Shown here: positions 10,610-21,200 of the stretch, one piece after another
Layout: each line of letters starts with the position of its first letter
Position numbering within the stretch: the stretch's first letter is position 1
Assembly: GCA_003024785.1 (NCBI GenBank)
Contig: PUQB01000060.1
Coordinates: forward strand, 1 to 64,000
DNA from: Selaginella tamariscina
Lineage: Eukaryota; Streptophyta; Lycopodiopsida; Selaginellales; Selaginellaceae
Direction: 5' to 3'
Length of the DNA stretch: 64,000 nt
The notes under the pieces: generated by a model
What the model saw: only the letters and a program-made list of their open reading frames with translations
Databases searched by the model: none
Told to the model about the DNA's origin: nothing
Translations under genes and position numbers: made by a program

Positions 10610-12468
10610 TTAAGAGCTCTTCGATCGAACAGACATAACAACATTAGACTCGAAAATCCTCAAAATGGTAGGATTAGTCACCAACCTCGGCGTCTTGTAC
10701 TGTCCGATACTCCCTTGTCCACTAAATACCACGTGGTTAACTATCCTGTCAAAAGTTCCACTCTCTACTACCTTGATCTCTAAGGGTCCGATACTGCCTT
10801 CCCTCCGGTTCCGGTTGTACACCGTGGAGAGGAAGCTCTCCAATACGTTACTGCAGTACCGTACGTTCTCAGACTCTGCACCAATCCAGTTCGGCTCCAC
10901 CGGGTTCCCATCTGCAGTGGAGAGCTCCCAGTAGACAACATAGTGACCAGGTTGAGAACACAGATCAACCCTGCTGGTGTAATCCAACAGTCTGAACTTT
11001 GGCAGCACTGATGCTCCATTCGCAACTGCATTATGGAGCTCGAATTCGTCAGTCTTGTCAGTGTCCACGCTCAGTAGAACGCCCGCCCGTCTCATAAACG
11101 CAAACTGCGGGGCACTGTTGTGGAAGCTTGCGACCTTGAGCACGTCTCCGACACGGTATCGATACAGCCCGCCTTTGGTAGTCACCACCAGCTCGTACTC
11201 GTGGCCGAGCTTCACGTCCGCTAGCTCGACCAGAGTCCCGTCCGGCGCTAGAAACTCGTAGAAAGCGAAACAAGGGAAGACAGTGTAGAGAACCTGAGAG
11301 GGATCGCAGATGGGCGAGAGGTTGACTCCGAGCGTGCTGCATTCCGAAGAGGCGTACAGAGACGAAGCTATTGGTAATCCGTCAGTATAGAAGTCGATAA
11401 TAGGAACATACTGCTTCATGGAGCCTGTAACTATGGAATGTGCCAGGTTCACGTTCGGAAACAACCGCCGTATGATCCCCCGCCAAGACTGTTTTGAACA
11501 CTCCCACCGGATGGCGTTAGCCAGCACCGGGTTTGGCCTCAGTATGTTGTTCACTGCATCCTTTACTGAGAGGTCCGAGACAATGTTGGTGTTCACTGAG
11601 CCCCTCTCTATATCGTCGGATATCTCCCTCCAGTACTTACGGAGCTCCTTCATGCCCCGGACAAACGTCGAGGCGAAGACTGCCCCGATAGACGACACCT
11701 CCTGGACTGGGCGAGCCCACACAGGAGGTGACAGTAGCTTGTTTGTTGGTAATCCACACACACTATAACTTCATCTGGACTGGTGTATCCAGACTCCGGG
11801 TCTCTCTTCCGGTTCCGAAATGCAGGGCTGGTGAAATACCCGCTCAGTCCGGAGCACGTTATGACTCCGCCGGACGTTATTCCCGGCTTCCTGACGTATA
11901 TGAATTGCAGGGTCTTGCCTTTGCTAGCGTATGGTGCTTGTCTGCGATGCCACAGTGAGTTTCAGTCAAAAGATGAACATTTATATATTCATTAAAAACT
12001 CACTTGTTCAATGCAGCTTTAGCGACTCGGTTAAGCACGACGAACTCGGCATCATAGCCCTCGGCCTTGGGAAAGAGCTTCTGCTTCCCACCGGATGTAC
12101 CAGAACTGCAGTCAACGACAGCTAGTTAGCAAAGCCAGTCAACGAAAGTCGAGGGTCAAGATGAAATACCTGGTAAGCATCTCATGCACCCTGCTACCCA
12201 GTATAGTGCCACTCTCGTCCCCATTGGCTATTCTTTGTACATATGGCTCTATATCGCTGTAGGAAGCGAGCGGTAGCTTCTTGAATTCTTCCTTGGACGG
12301 TATACCGTAGATACCATACTTTTCCAAGTAGTCTATACCACTATTTGCCTGCAGTATCCTTTGAAGAGCTTCGTTCTGTACAGTGGACACATCTTTGGTT
12401 ACTCTCTCTACAAACTCGAGTGCTGCCTCGTCAGATGCAATGTTTTCGAGAATCCCCTTGGCTTCCAT
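10610..12468 (-). CDS. GH3: GH3 family acyl-acid amido synthetase, copy A (one frameshift)
   Basis: Three exons: 12170-12468, 12004-12105 and 10610-11941, with 64- and 62-bp introns in correct phase. GH3 enzymes adenylate auxin, jasmonate or benzoates and join them to amino acids in the cytosol, controlling hormone level. Seen here: N-terminus MEAKGILENIASDEAALEF, ATP-loop SSGTSGGKQKLFP across exon 2, VGAVF-type SSIGAVFASTFVRGMKELRK, YASSECSTLGVNL, ELVVTTKGGLYRYRVGDVL, DKTDEFELHNAV, GHYVVYWEL and C-terminal LEIKVVESGTFDRIVNHVVF with GQYKTPR. Expected product about 577 residues, normal for the family. A single missing C at about 11705 (compare 34328) breaks the frame in exon 3. The substrate cannot be told from motifs. 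A hairpin 3.4 kb beyond its 3' end carries 21 nt complementary to 11396-11416. Confidence 0.92.
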
Positions 12469-12626
12469 ACCAATAGCAAACTTCTTATGTCACACTGGAA
12501 CTGAACAAGCCTTGTATGTAACAGTTGCGAATGTAACCCCAGAGATGAACTAATTCCTTAGAACGATTTTCTCTCTCTCTCTTTTTTTGGTGTTGTGTTT
12601 GACAGTGTGTTGGGGATGGCTCATGT

Positions 12627-12665
12627 GTGTTATATAGTAAAACTTTCATGACTTGACCGAGCCAA
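12627..12665 (-). promoter_or_regulatory. GH3-A TATA box and upstream element
   Basis: The minus strand has CTATATAACAC about 165 bp upstream of the start codon, with GGTCAAGTCATGAAAG just upstream. The leader between TATA and ATG has a pyrimidine/purine run (CTCTCTCTCT on the plus strand near 12570). No TGTCTC auxin element was seen close by. Confidence 0.5.
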
Positions 12666-12799
12666 TGGAGCTTCCAGGAAGACCTAGCTCCTTCCGTTGT
12701 TGACAAATTAAGGTTTAATTTGCGCTTCCAGAGTTTCATCGCTAGTATTCTACATAGGAGGCTGCGAGGCATAGCTATGATGATCACTAAAGGATTAAA

Positions 12800-13500
12800 C
12801 AAGATTAAATTACCGGAAGATTCAATGTTTGAATAGGGTTGTCGTATCTAAGTTTTTGGCTACTAGCAGATGTCACATGGCAGGTTCTTGTTCAGTTTCT
12901 GGGGTAATACTAAACCTGACTAACAGAACCAATCTTTAGAATTTTGTAAAGAGTTTAGGGTTTTACTGTTTAACGTGTGAAAATCATGTGCAAACTCAGC
13001 TTCCCTTCTACAGTCAGAACGTTCTAATTTTAGTTGTCATTCGTAACTTCTGTGTAGAAATTTCTTTAAATTTTAACATTAATTGAAAAAGTTTACTCAC
13101 CGGGGTTCGATCCCTGGTCCCTCCACTTTTATTTTCTTTTATAGTAAAATTATGAAAAACTTAAATTAAAGTTAACTCAAGCTAACTTCCGAAGAACCCT
13201 AATATGGTGTTCGGCAGGATTCGATTTCTTTTTCTCCGATATTGCAATGGAGCATAGATTGCAGAATTTATCAAAGAGAATTCAATCAGCAAAGGTACAT
13301 AGTATACCTGTCTGCGTGTGTGGACACACATCGTAGACATAAACTGCGTATGTCCCTGTGTGCTGAAACATGTAAAATACATCAGACGAAAGTGCAGGAG
13401 ATGTGTGTGGCGTGTGCGTGTGTGATATAGAACGAAAAGTATAGCAACTTTGTGTATACGGCTATATAGTCATGTATTATATATATATATATACATTTCC
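12800..13500. other. Intergenic, no gene seen
   Basis: Matches 35.5-36.48 kb of unit B with large indels. It contains a tRNA T-arm-like word at 13098-13128 that is decayed in unit B, and short TG-rich tracts. No coding region was supported. Confidence 0.5.
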
Positions 13501-13670
13501 AATGGTATATAACATTGGAAATACATCAGGCCAAAGTGGATGCAATATCAGGAACGAAGCAGTTTTCTCAACAACGAAATAACCCCCATCCCAAGTGTCG
13601 GATTTTACCCCTCTACCAGTTATCAACGTAGAGCTGGATGCTGGAAATTGGCAGGTATGCGTGTGGGACA
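13501..13670. other. Conserved exon-like block of unknown identity (unit A)
   Basis: Nearly identical to 36481-36650 while surrounding DNA differs more. The minus strand is open (SSSTLITGRGVKSDTWDGGY, FVVEKTASFLILHPLWPDVF) after a possible acceptor TTTCCAG. The plus strand also offers an open reading ending at a donor (TTGGCAG/GTATGC). I cannot tell the coding strand and do not recognise the product. Confidence 0.3.
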
Positions 13671-14378
13671 TAGTTGTATGGATGAAAGAACTCAGTGGAG
13701 TTCAGCATTTTCCTTCGTGTTGATGCTGTTATCTGGGTGTGTGTTTGTGATGTATATATGTATGTGTGTTGTACTACGTGACTTACAAAAGCTAAAGGAG
13801 GATGAAAACGAAGGCACATTGGGGCTTTTTCGCTTCTTTTTGGAGACTAACCACGAACGGTTGAATGTTTTATCAAGGAATAAGGTAATTGAAACTATTT
13901 CAGTAAATTAGAAGGCTAATATAGTTTCACTTTGGTGGACGATCTTGCCGCCGGATGTCACTTCTGTAGAGGACAATCAACGAGTGAGTTAGAGATCTAC
14001 ATATGAAATAAACATTTTAATATTTTTATATAAGAATATTCTCTCTTTCATAGAGTGTGCCTGGACTAGAGGATATGGGTTCAAACCCGGTTTCTTTATT
14101 TTTATTTGCCTTGCCTTCAAAGCTTCCAGATCTTCCAGCATACATAAGCTGGACAGGTACACACCATACACACAATCTGTACGTTACTTAATAGCATGAG
14201 TTTAATTTATGTCATCCAGGCATACATAGATACATCCATGTGTACACTCTTTAAATTCAATTATAGGATCAATGCGCGACATATCATCCATAGCAAATAC
14301 AGGTTTTGAAAGGACTGAAAAAAATAAGAAATATGTTAATTGTTATTTTATTTTTGATTTTTTAAACTTGTTTTGAAG

Positions 14379-14710
14379 AAATTACACCGGTGAAACCGTC
14401 TAGTGTAACTCCAGCACCGTCCAGAATGATAACAAGGGTATTCATTTTCTATCCCGGTGGCTAAAAATGGAATCGACACCTATGAACGTTGAAGATAGCA
14501 AAGGTCTCTCTCTCTCACACACGCACGCACGCACGCCCGCACACACTCAGAGCTCGTATTGTATTTGTTAGGAAAACAGAAGAGTCCACCACCGCCACCA
14601 CCATTACCACCTTCTTCTTCACCACTGTTTAATACAAGCAATTCTTAAAGTTATCAGAAGATGAGCCTTCCTCGTCTGCACCTTCACAAGCATCTCTACC
14701 TCATATTGGT
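14379..14710. other. Conserved exon-like blocks, one proline-rich (unit A)
   Basis: 14379-14465 is nearly identical to 37481-37570. On the plus strand it follows an acceptor-like TTTGAAG and reads ITPVKPSSVTPAPSRMITRV. 14580-14708 reads KSPPPPPPLPPSSSPLFNTS then, after a one-base shift corrected in unit B, QLSEDEPSSSAPSQASLP before a GTAAG donor. This suggests a plus-strand gene with a proline-rich region, now fragmentary. The minus strand of the first block is also open. Family unknown. Confidence 0.3.
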
Positions 14711-14713
14711 AAG

Positions 14714-14761
14714 CTTGTGTGTGTGTGTGTGTGTGGTGTGTGTGTGTGTGTGTGTGTGTGT
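14714..14761. repeat. (GT)n microsatellite
   Basis: Interrupted GT run directly after the proline-rich block. The unit B counterpart (37687-37742) is a longer, uninterrupted (GT) run. Confidence 0.9.
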
Positions 14762-15157
14762 TGGTGGGGTGGGGTGCGTGTGTGCAAGTGTTACACACGT
14801 AGAGTCTAATTTTAACAATGTAGCACCACTTATAGTCCAGGCATCAAATTAAGAAAGGTTTGGCTTGTTAATGGTTTTTTAATTCAACATTTTTTTGCGG
14901 TTTATAAACATGTTCGTATTTAAATATATATGAGGCCAGCCATGTGCAATGAGTGCAGGGGGAGGATTGAAGGGACCAGCAACTATGAACTAACAACTGA
15001 ATCTAATATTAACCACCACCTTTTTTAAAGTCTCTCCACATGGTTGCAACTGTTGGTTTAATCATTTTATAGAACTAAAGCAAAGCATAAATTGAAGGCA
15101 CATTCCCTCATCAGTCTTATACACATTTGGAATGGCAATGCAAACATTTGCCTGATT

Positions 15158-15245
15158 ATGTTCGCTCAAATAAGAGCAGATGGTGGATGGATTGATGGAG
15201 TGCATGCAACTTACTACGGAAGGAGTGATGCCTCAGGAACCAACA
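15158..15245 (+). pseudogene. Expansin first-exon fragment (unit A)
   Basis: Reads MFAQIRADGGWIDGVHATYY then GRSDASGTN, stopping at a GTAAGT donor. GGW..(V/A)HAT(Y/F)YG..DASGT is the N-terminal signature of plant expansins, secreted wall-loosening proteins. No downstream exon with the GACGYGN cysteine region is found before the receptor-kinase gene, and the upstream signal-peptide region (ATGGCAATGCAAACATTTGC, then a stop) is disrupted. A 5' fragment only, repeated at 38157-38244. Confidence 0.6.
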
Positions 15246-15485
15246 GTAAGTATAAGCTCCAAGAGGTCTTGTAAGCATAAAAATAAAACTTTATATATGT
15301 GCGTGTGCAAATAAGTAAAAAGCTTTAACTCAAGAAATGGATCAGAAATGGCTTTCAACTGGGGGACCAGTGATAACTCCTTGAGATAGCAAAATCACTA
15401 GCTGCTTTAATATCATTCTCTATATTTAAAAACTACCATTTAATAATCATATACATATAGATACTTAGATGCACGAGCGTGCACC

Positions 15486-16023
15486 CTAGCTTTCTTCATG
15501 CAAAGACAGTATTTTGTGAATGATCCCCGCCACATCTTTCATAGTCGGCCTCCTCGATGGAGACGTGTCTGTGCAAATGATGCCCAGCTTCAACATTGCG
15601 GCCATTTCGTCCATAAACAGGTTGGTTTCCACTGCGGATAATGTAGGATCTAGTACATCTATTGCACTTGTGACAGACTTTACCCAGCTTGGTAAGCTCA
15701 CCTCACCCCCAGATTCCTCACTTATTGGGGTTTTACCGGTTACCATCTCCAGAACAAGTACCCCGTAGCTGTACACATCGCCCATAGTGGTCGCCATCCC
15801 AGAGTACGCATACTTTGCAAAAACATATACATGAAGAACAAGTTGAAGAAACTTAACACTTTTGGTGCACAATAGCCGATGGAGCCTCTGAAAACAGATT
15901 GTGTCACTGCTCCCTCGTCAGTACCATGCAGCAGCCTTGCTATCCCGAAATCTGCAACATGTGCTTCAAAATCTGTGACCAGAAGCACGTTGGATGGCTT
16001 CAGATAAGAGATACACATGCACC
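15486..16023 (-). pseudogene. LRR receptor kinase, kinase C-lobe fragment (unit A)
   Basis: Encodes [20 protein letters not shown] (with the DFG magnesium-binding motif), [28 protein letters not shown] and SRRPTMKDVAGIIHKILSLH, ending in TAG at 15486. Compared with unit B, 900 bp (38998-39897 there) are deleted between 16004 and 16005. This removes the catalytic HCD loop, the whole N-lobe, the membrane segment and the last LRRs, and fuses the kinase fragment to the LRR exon. The intron donor near 15865 is also lost. Copia B follows at 16024. Not functional. Confidence 0.9.
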
Positions 16024-16219
16024 TGTTGATATGCAGATGGAGTCCAAGCTGGAAGAACAGTTATATATGGTTTATGCCATATATAGCTTAGCCATATATA
16101 CTTATGGAGAACTACCATATATAGTTATAAAGAAATTGTATAAATAGTATCCAGAAATACAAAAAACATAGGTTAATTGATAGTTGGTTTGGCTTGTGCT
16201 TTAACACTTTTTCACAACA
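16024..16219 (+). repeat. Copia B 5' LTR (196 bp)
   Basis: Starts TGTTGATATGCAGATGG and ends TTTTTCACAACA. It contains TATAAATAG at about 16140-16148, the likely promoter TATA. The primer binding site abuts its end. Confidence 0.9.
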
Positions 16220-19200
16220 TGGTATAAGAGCCAAGAACAATAGCAGTTCAAGGGTCATAAGAAGTAGCAAGTGCAGTTCGTGGAATGTTATCCTCAAGAA
16301 CAATTAATCATGACAAACATACTTGAGAACATGACGACGAGTCACAAATCAATCCCAATTCCGGTCTTTGATGGGCACGACTTTGAGAACTGGCAGTGGA
16401 AAATCTCGTTTGTTATGATGTGTGACAATTGTCTACGAATTGTTGGTAGTGAGGTGAAACCTCAAATGAACCCAGAAGATTGACAGGTTCGACATGAGTC
16501 ACTAATAAGGATTGGGCTTGGTAGGCATCACCACCATCACCTGGATCTAAGCAAGTCAGCTTCGAGAATTGGACAGAGTTGAAGTGATTTTTGGTAATTA
16601 GGCACGGAAGGAGAGATCCGTGGTATCGCTAAAAGGAAAGTTTTTTAAGCTCGAGTTTGGTCCCACAGAACCAGCATCTGTGTTCCTTGGAAGAATGAAG
16701 TCCATTCTTGCTCAACTCACTACTCTCGGATAGACCATTTCAGATATAGACAAAACCATGGTGCTTCTAGGGCCTTGACTAGGCCAGACCACATGACTCT
16801 CAAGACGACACTGGAGAATACATCAGGGATGTCTTAAGCTTTAGTCATCAACCATGATCCAAATCCTCAAGCAGACATAACCAGTGGTACGGTGGGACAT
16901 TCTCAAGTCCTCTTCACTTCAAGCCAATTCGAAAAGAAAACCAACTTCAATCCACAGTCAATGAGGAGTGGGTGCAGTGCTTCACACTATAAAGGCAGCA
17001 GTAGCACAAATAGGTAGGACATTCCACTGTCAAAGCTTGGACCATGCAACTACTACAAGAAGATGGGGCATTTTGCCAAGAGCTGTCCGAACAAGGCAGC
17101 AGGAAAACCACAAACAAGCAAACTAAAGAACAAGGGCAATTAGTAGATGGCCCTCATGGTAACCACTAACCTCAGTCCTTTTGAGGAAGAAAATATCCTC
17201 TGGTTGGATAGTTGTGCCAATGTTCACTATACTCAAGTATTTGCTGCTTTTAAGATCCCAGTGGGAGAAAGAGTCTACACGGGAGATCATCAACCATTGA
17301 GCATTGCAGGAGTCGAGACAATAAAGATTCAACTCTAGAACTATGAGATTGTTGACCTTCGACAGGTTCACTATGTCCCCGCACTCAGCGAAACTCTTAT
17401 CTCGGTTGGGAAGATAGCAAATGCCGGTTGGAAAGGTCAGATCAATAAGGACAAGATCACTTACATTGACAAGCAAGGAACCATAGTAGCACGTGGCCAA
17501 AGACATTCTGGGAACTATAGGCTAGACACCACATTGGTGATACCCAAGAAGAAAATCTTCTCCACAACTCTTCAACAATGGCATTAATGATTGGGACATG
17601 CAAACGAGGCAGCAATTCGAGCTGTAGCTCGGGACCAGGACAGCTTTCAGACTTTCAAGTATTTAGAGACAACCTTGAGTTCTGTGAGGCATGCTGTTTT
17701 ATAGGCAATCGTTCCCCAGTAAGGGCATCTACTGTAAGACCACTCAACCTCTAGAATTAGTGTAGACAGACGTGTGTGGGCCAATGCATGTTCAGTCATT
17801 GAACAGAAGGAGGTATTTTGTGACGTTTATAGATGATTATACTCCTTACACAGTGGTGAAATTCTTGATTAACAAATCAGAAGTAGCAGAAATGTTTTGG
17901 CTATATAAGATTGCTACAGAAAACGTGTGGCAGAATTTGAAAATCCGCGTACTTAAGAGTGATAAGGTGGGGAGTATCAAGCAAGTATGCTCAAGAAGTT
18001 GTGTGAAGAATCTGAGATTCAGCAACAGTTTATAGCCCCATACTCAGCTCAGCAAAATGGAGTGGTGGAGAGAATGAATCAGACTCTAGTGGAGACGACA
18101 AGATGCATACTTATGCATGCAGGAACACCGCTCAATTATTGGGCAGAGGCCTTAAGCACAGCCAGCTACATCCGGAATTGACTTCCTGCAAGCAGCATTG
18201 GTGAGAAATTCCATTCACCCGGTGGACTAGGAAGCTTGTTAGTTTGAAACACCTCCGTGTGTTTGGGTGCCTGGCATATGCACACGTTCCGACGAACTCC
18301 GTCGTAAGCTGGAGCAGAAGAGTAACATATATATCATGGTAGGATATTGCCATGAGAGCAAGCATATAGGCTTTACGATCCCACTCACCAGAAAATTGTT
18401 GTGAGCCAAGATGTTAAGTTTAATGAGGATATGCTTTACAAGGATAGGTTTACAGTTCAAGTTAATCTGACGGTGTATATTCTCGAGGAAGAGCAGCCAC
18501 AGGATCCACCAATACATGGGCCTGGGATAGGTTTATAGTTCAAGTTAATCCGACAGCGTATATTCTCGAGGAAGAGCAGCCACAGGATCCACCAGCACAT
18601 GAGCCTGATCCAAGGCGGATTCGGGAAGATCCAAGACTGCAGATTGCAGCAGATCCAGATCTGAGCGAGGAGGAGCACGAAAATGAGGAAGAAATTCCTC
18701 CATTTTAGCAAACACCTCCGCAGGTACCTAATCCATCCCGACCCATCAACACAATCACGAGAAGTGGGAGAATTAGTTACAAGTCACGAAAGGCAAAAGA
18801 AGCTGATGAGTCTTCAACCTCCTTCTTCACCTCTAGGTATCCTCAGGAGCCCCGAACAGTGCATGAGGCGATGCAATCACAAGAGGCGACAGAATGGAGG
18901 GCTGCCATGGAGGAGGAATATGCTTCTCTCCTCAAGAACTAGGTTTGGGAGCTTGTTACTCTTCTCCACAGTCGCCGCACTGTAAGTGCTATTCAAGAAG
19001 AAGCTGGATGTGCAGGGTGAAGTACTCTGATACAAGGCTCAGTTTGTTGCATGAGGGTTTTCACAAATCGTTGGAGTCGACTTATATGAGACGTATTCAC
19101 TAGTGGTGAAGATGGCTTCCATTCGTCTCATTCTTCGAATAGCGATTAGCTTGAATCTAGAGATTCACCAGCTTGATGTAAAGACTGCTTTCTTGTATGG

Positions 19201-19778
19201 AGAGCTGAAGGAGGAAGTCTACACTACACAGATTGAGGGATTCGTGGTGCAAGGACAGGAACACAATTCTTGTCGTCTTCGAAAGGCCCTATATGGATTG
19301 AAGCAGTCACCACGAGCCTGGTATGATCATGTAGACACCTTCATTGGTTTCCATAAGTCCACTGCAGATGGAAACGTATATGTCTTTCGGCAAGGAGTGG
19401 ACTTTGCATACCTGGCATTATACATTGATGACAACATCATGGCCGCAAGCTAGTTTCGGCTTGTTCAATTCTTTGAACACTAGTTTCGATCTCAGTTTGA
19501 GATCTCTGCAGCCGACGACCTGTGTTATTGTTTGGGCATTCAGGTGTTCCGGGATAGAGTTGTAGGGGTGATTCAGTTATCTTAAGCACACTATGTGTAA
19601 GAGATGCTTCAAAAGTACAACATGGCCGACAGCAACCCCGTTAGCACCCCCATGGACGTACACACACATCTTTCAAAAGATCAACAACCGACATTTGAGG
19701 AGGAGAGATGAGTCATGGCACATGTTCCTTATAGGCAGATAGTTGGTTGTTTGTTATATCTAGCCATTTCCACTTGAC

Positions 19779-20358
19779 TGTCAAGCCACGATCCAGGAAC
19801 CAGGAAGAGAACGGATTCCAAGGACATGAAGGCTTGACTCAGGAGTAGGAGAGCAGGACAGGAACTAGGAATAGGAACAGGACGGATCTAGGAGCAAGAC
19901 AGGATCAGGATAGGATCCGGGAGCAAGACAGAAAGGCGCAAGACAGGATCCAGGAACAAGACAGAAGTAGGACAGGATCCAGGAGCAAGATAGGAAACAG
20001 GAGCGAGACAGGAGCAGGACAGGAAACAAGACAAGACGAGATTGATCGTAGTAAGACTGGTGTTGATAATAACTGATTGTATAACAATTAAGTCGAAGCT
20101 TTTATGCTCACAACTCCAAGAGCTAATCTAGGCATGAGTGCTAAAAGTGGTTGCATGCATGCAAAGTGACTGCATGCATGCAGAGGCTAAGATGAGTCCA
20201 CATGTCCCTTATCCTCTAGGCATATCCTGTGGCATATCCTGTAGGAATATCCTGCAATCATATCTTGTGTCCGGAATCCTGGTAGGAATATCATGTAGGA
20301 AAGTTTTGTAACTCATATCCTATATCCAGAATTATGTATCCTGTATCGGGTCATGACA
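19779..20358. mobile_element. Solo LTR nested in Copia B, 580 bp
   Basis: Begins TGTCAAGCC and ends GGTCATGACA (TG...CA), flanked by a perfect 5-bp duplication TTGAC at 19774-19778 and 20359-20363. Copia A has the uninterrupted site (minus strand at about 1886). No internal retroelement sequence remains, so it is a solo LTR made by LTR-LTR recombination. It carries a purine-rich minisatellite in its first half. Confidence 0.85.
19797..20045. repeat. Purine-rich minisatellite inside the solo LTR
   Basis: About 250 bp of degenerate short units built on AGGA(A/G)CAGGA and CAGGATCCAGGAGCAAGA. The strand is almost all purine. There is no conserved spacer/repeat alternation. Confidence 0.8.
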
Positions 20359-21002
20359 TTGACCAGACTTGGCTTTTGCAGTTGGAGTGGTTTCCAGGTT
20401 TGTAGAGAATCCAAGAGAGGCTCATTGGACAGCAGTCAAACGTATCTTACGATACTTGCAAGGCACAGTCGGGTTTTGTCTCACATATTCAACTAGTGGG
20501 AGCTCTACATGAGATCACATGGTAATGGATCTAGTGGGTTTCACATATTTAGATTGGGCAGGAAACAGGGAGACCAGGAAGTCCACTTCATGATATGTGT
20601 TTCTTCTGGATGATGAGCTTATCAGTTGGATGAGCAGACTGCAGCGAGTGATTGCACTCTCCTCGATGTACATTTCAACAACAGAGGTAGCCAAGGAAGC
20701 AACGTGGTTGATGAAGTTGCTGAAGGACATGGGAATTTCATTTCTGAGGCCGATCACAATGTACTGTGACAGCACTAGTGCCATAGCTACTTTAAAGAAG
20801 CCCAGACATCATGACAAAGTCAAGCATGTCGATGTGAAGTACCACTTTATCCAACAAGAGGTTCGAGCCAGAAACATCAAGCTTAAGCATGTGTCTACTA
20901 TTGAGATGGTTGCAGATATTATGACCAAGGCCTTGAGCAGGAATAGTTTCTGGTGACACCGGTCTCGAATGATCATCTTGAACTCTCACGGCTAAGTGGG
21001 AG

Positions 21003-21200
21003 TGTTGAGATATCCAACGGAGTCCAAGCTGAAAGAATAGTTATATATGGTTTAGGCCATATATAGCTTAGGCCGTATATACTTATGGAGAACTACCATA
21101 TATAGTTATAAAGGAAACTATATAAATAGTATCCAGAAATACAAAAACATAGGTTAGTTGATATTCAGCTTGGCTCGTGCTTTAACACCTTTTCACAACA
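21003..21200 (+). repeat. Copia B 3' LTR (198 bp)
   Basis: Starts TGTTGAGATATCCAACGG and ends CCTTTTCACAACA. Preceded by the polypurine tract at 20994-21002 and followed by the second GCACC. Confidence 0.9.

Larger units (their letters stand above)
16310..20956 (+). pseudogene. Copia B gag-pol, heavily decayed
   Basis: The same domains as Copia A in the same order: gag from 16310 (MTNILENMTTSHKSIPIPVF), CCHC knuckle near 17050 (CNYYKKMGHFAKSC with one Cys lost to Tyr), protease-like LDSCANVH at 17200, integrase near 17760-18180 (VCGPMHVQSL, NGVVERMNQTL), RT near 19110-19460 (LDVKTAFLYGELKEEV; Y-I-D-D active site), RNase H at 20600-20956. Many stops and shifts, plus the solo LTR between RT and RNase H, make it inert. 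Confidence 0.9.
16024..21200 (+). mobile_element. Copia B, same insertion as Copia A, with nested solo LTR
   Basis: LTRs at 16024-16219 and 21003-21200, both TG...CA, are flanked by a perfect 5-bp duplication GCACC (16019-16023 and 21201-21205). The receptor-kinase gene of unit B has the empty site (GCACCAATTG at 39911). Primer site TGGTATAAGAGCC at 16220-16232 has one change from the usual TGGTATCAGAGCC. A polypurine tract AAGTGGGAG precedes the 3' LTR. It holds a younger solo LTR at 19779-20358. Its LTRs differ at several sites, so it is not recent. Confidence 0.93.

Noticed and set aside
11418-11768. 116-codon plus-strand ORF inside GH3 (and 34042-34356)
   Set aside because: Antisense shadow of GH3 exon 3. 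It has no family motif, and the minus strand carries all conserved residues.
13098-13128. GGGGTTCGATCCC with a CCTCCA-like end, resembling the 3' half of a tRNA or a SINE
   Set aside because: Only the T-arm is present, with no A box upstream and a decayed counterpart in unit B (about 35876-35905). Not enough to call a tRNA or SINE.
14078-14092. GGGTTCAAACCC, resembling a tRNA T-loop (B box)
   Set aside because: No acceptor stem, D-arm or anticodon arm around it, and the unit B copy (37200-37212) has lost the pairing. A chance match.
19797-20045. Regular short repeats that could suggest a CRISPR-like array
   Set aside because: Units are degenerate, purine-only and lack spacers. The setting is a plant LTR.
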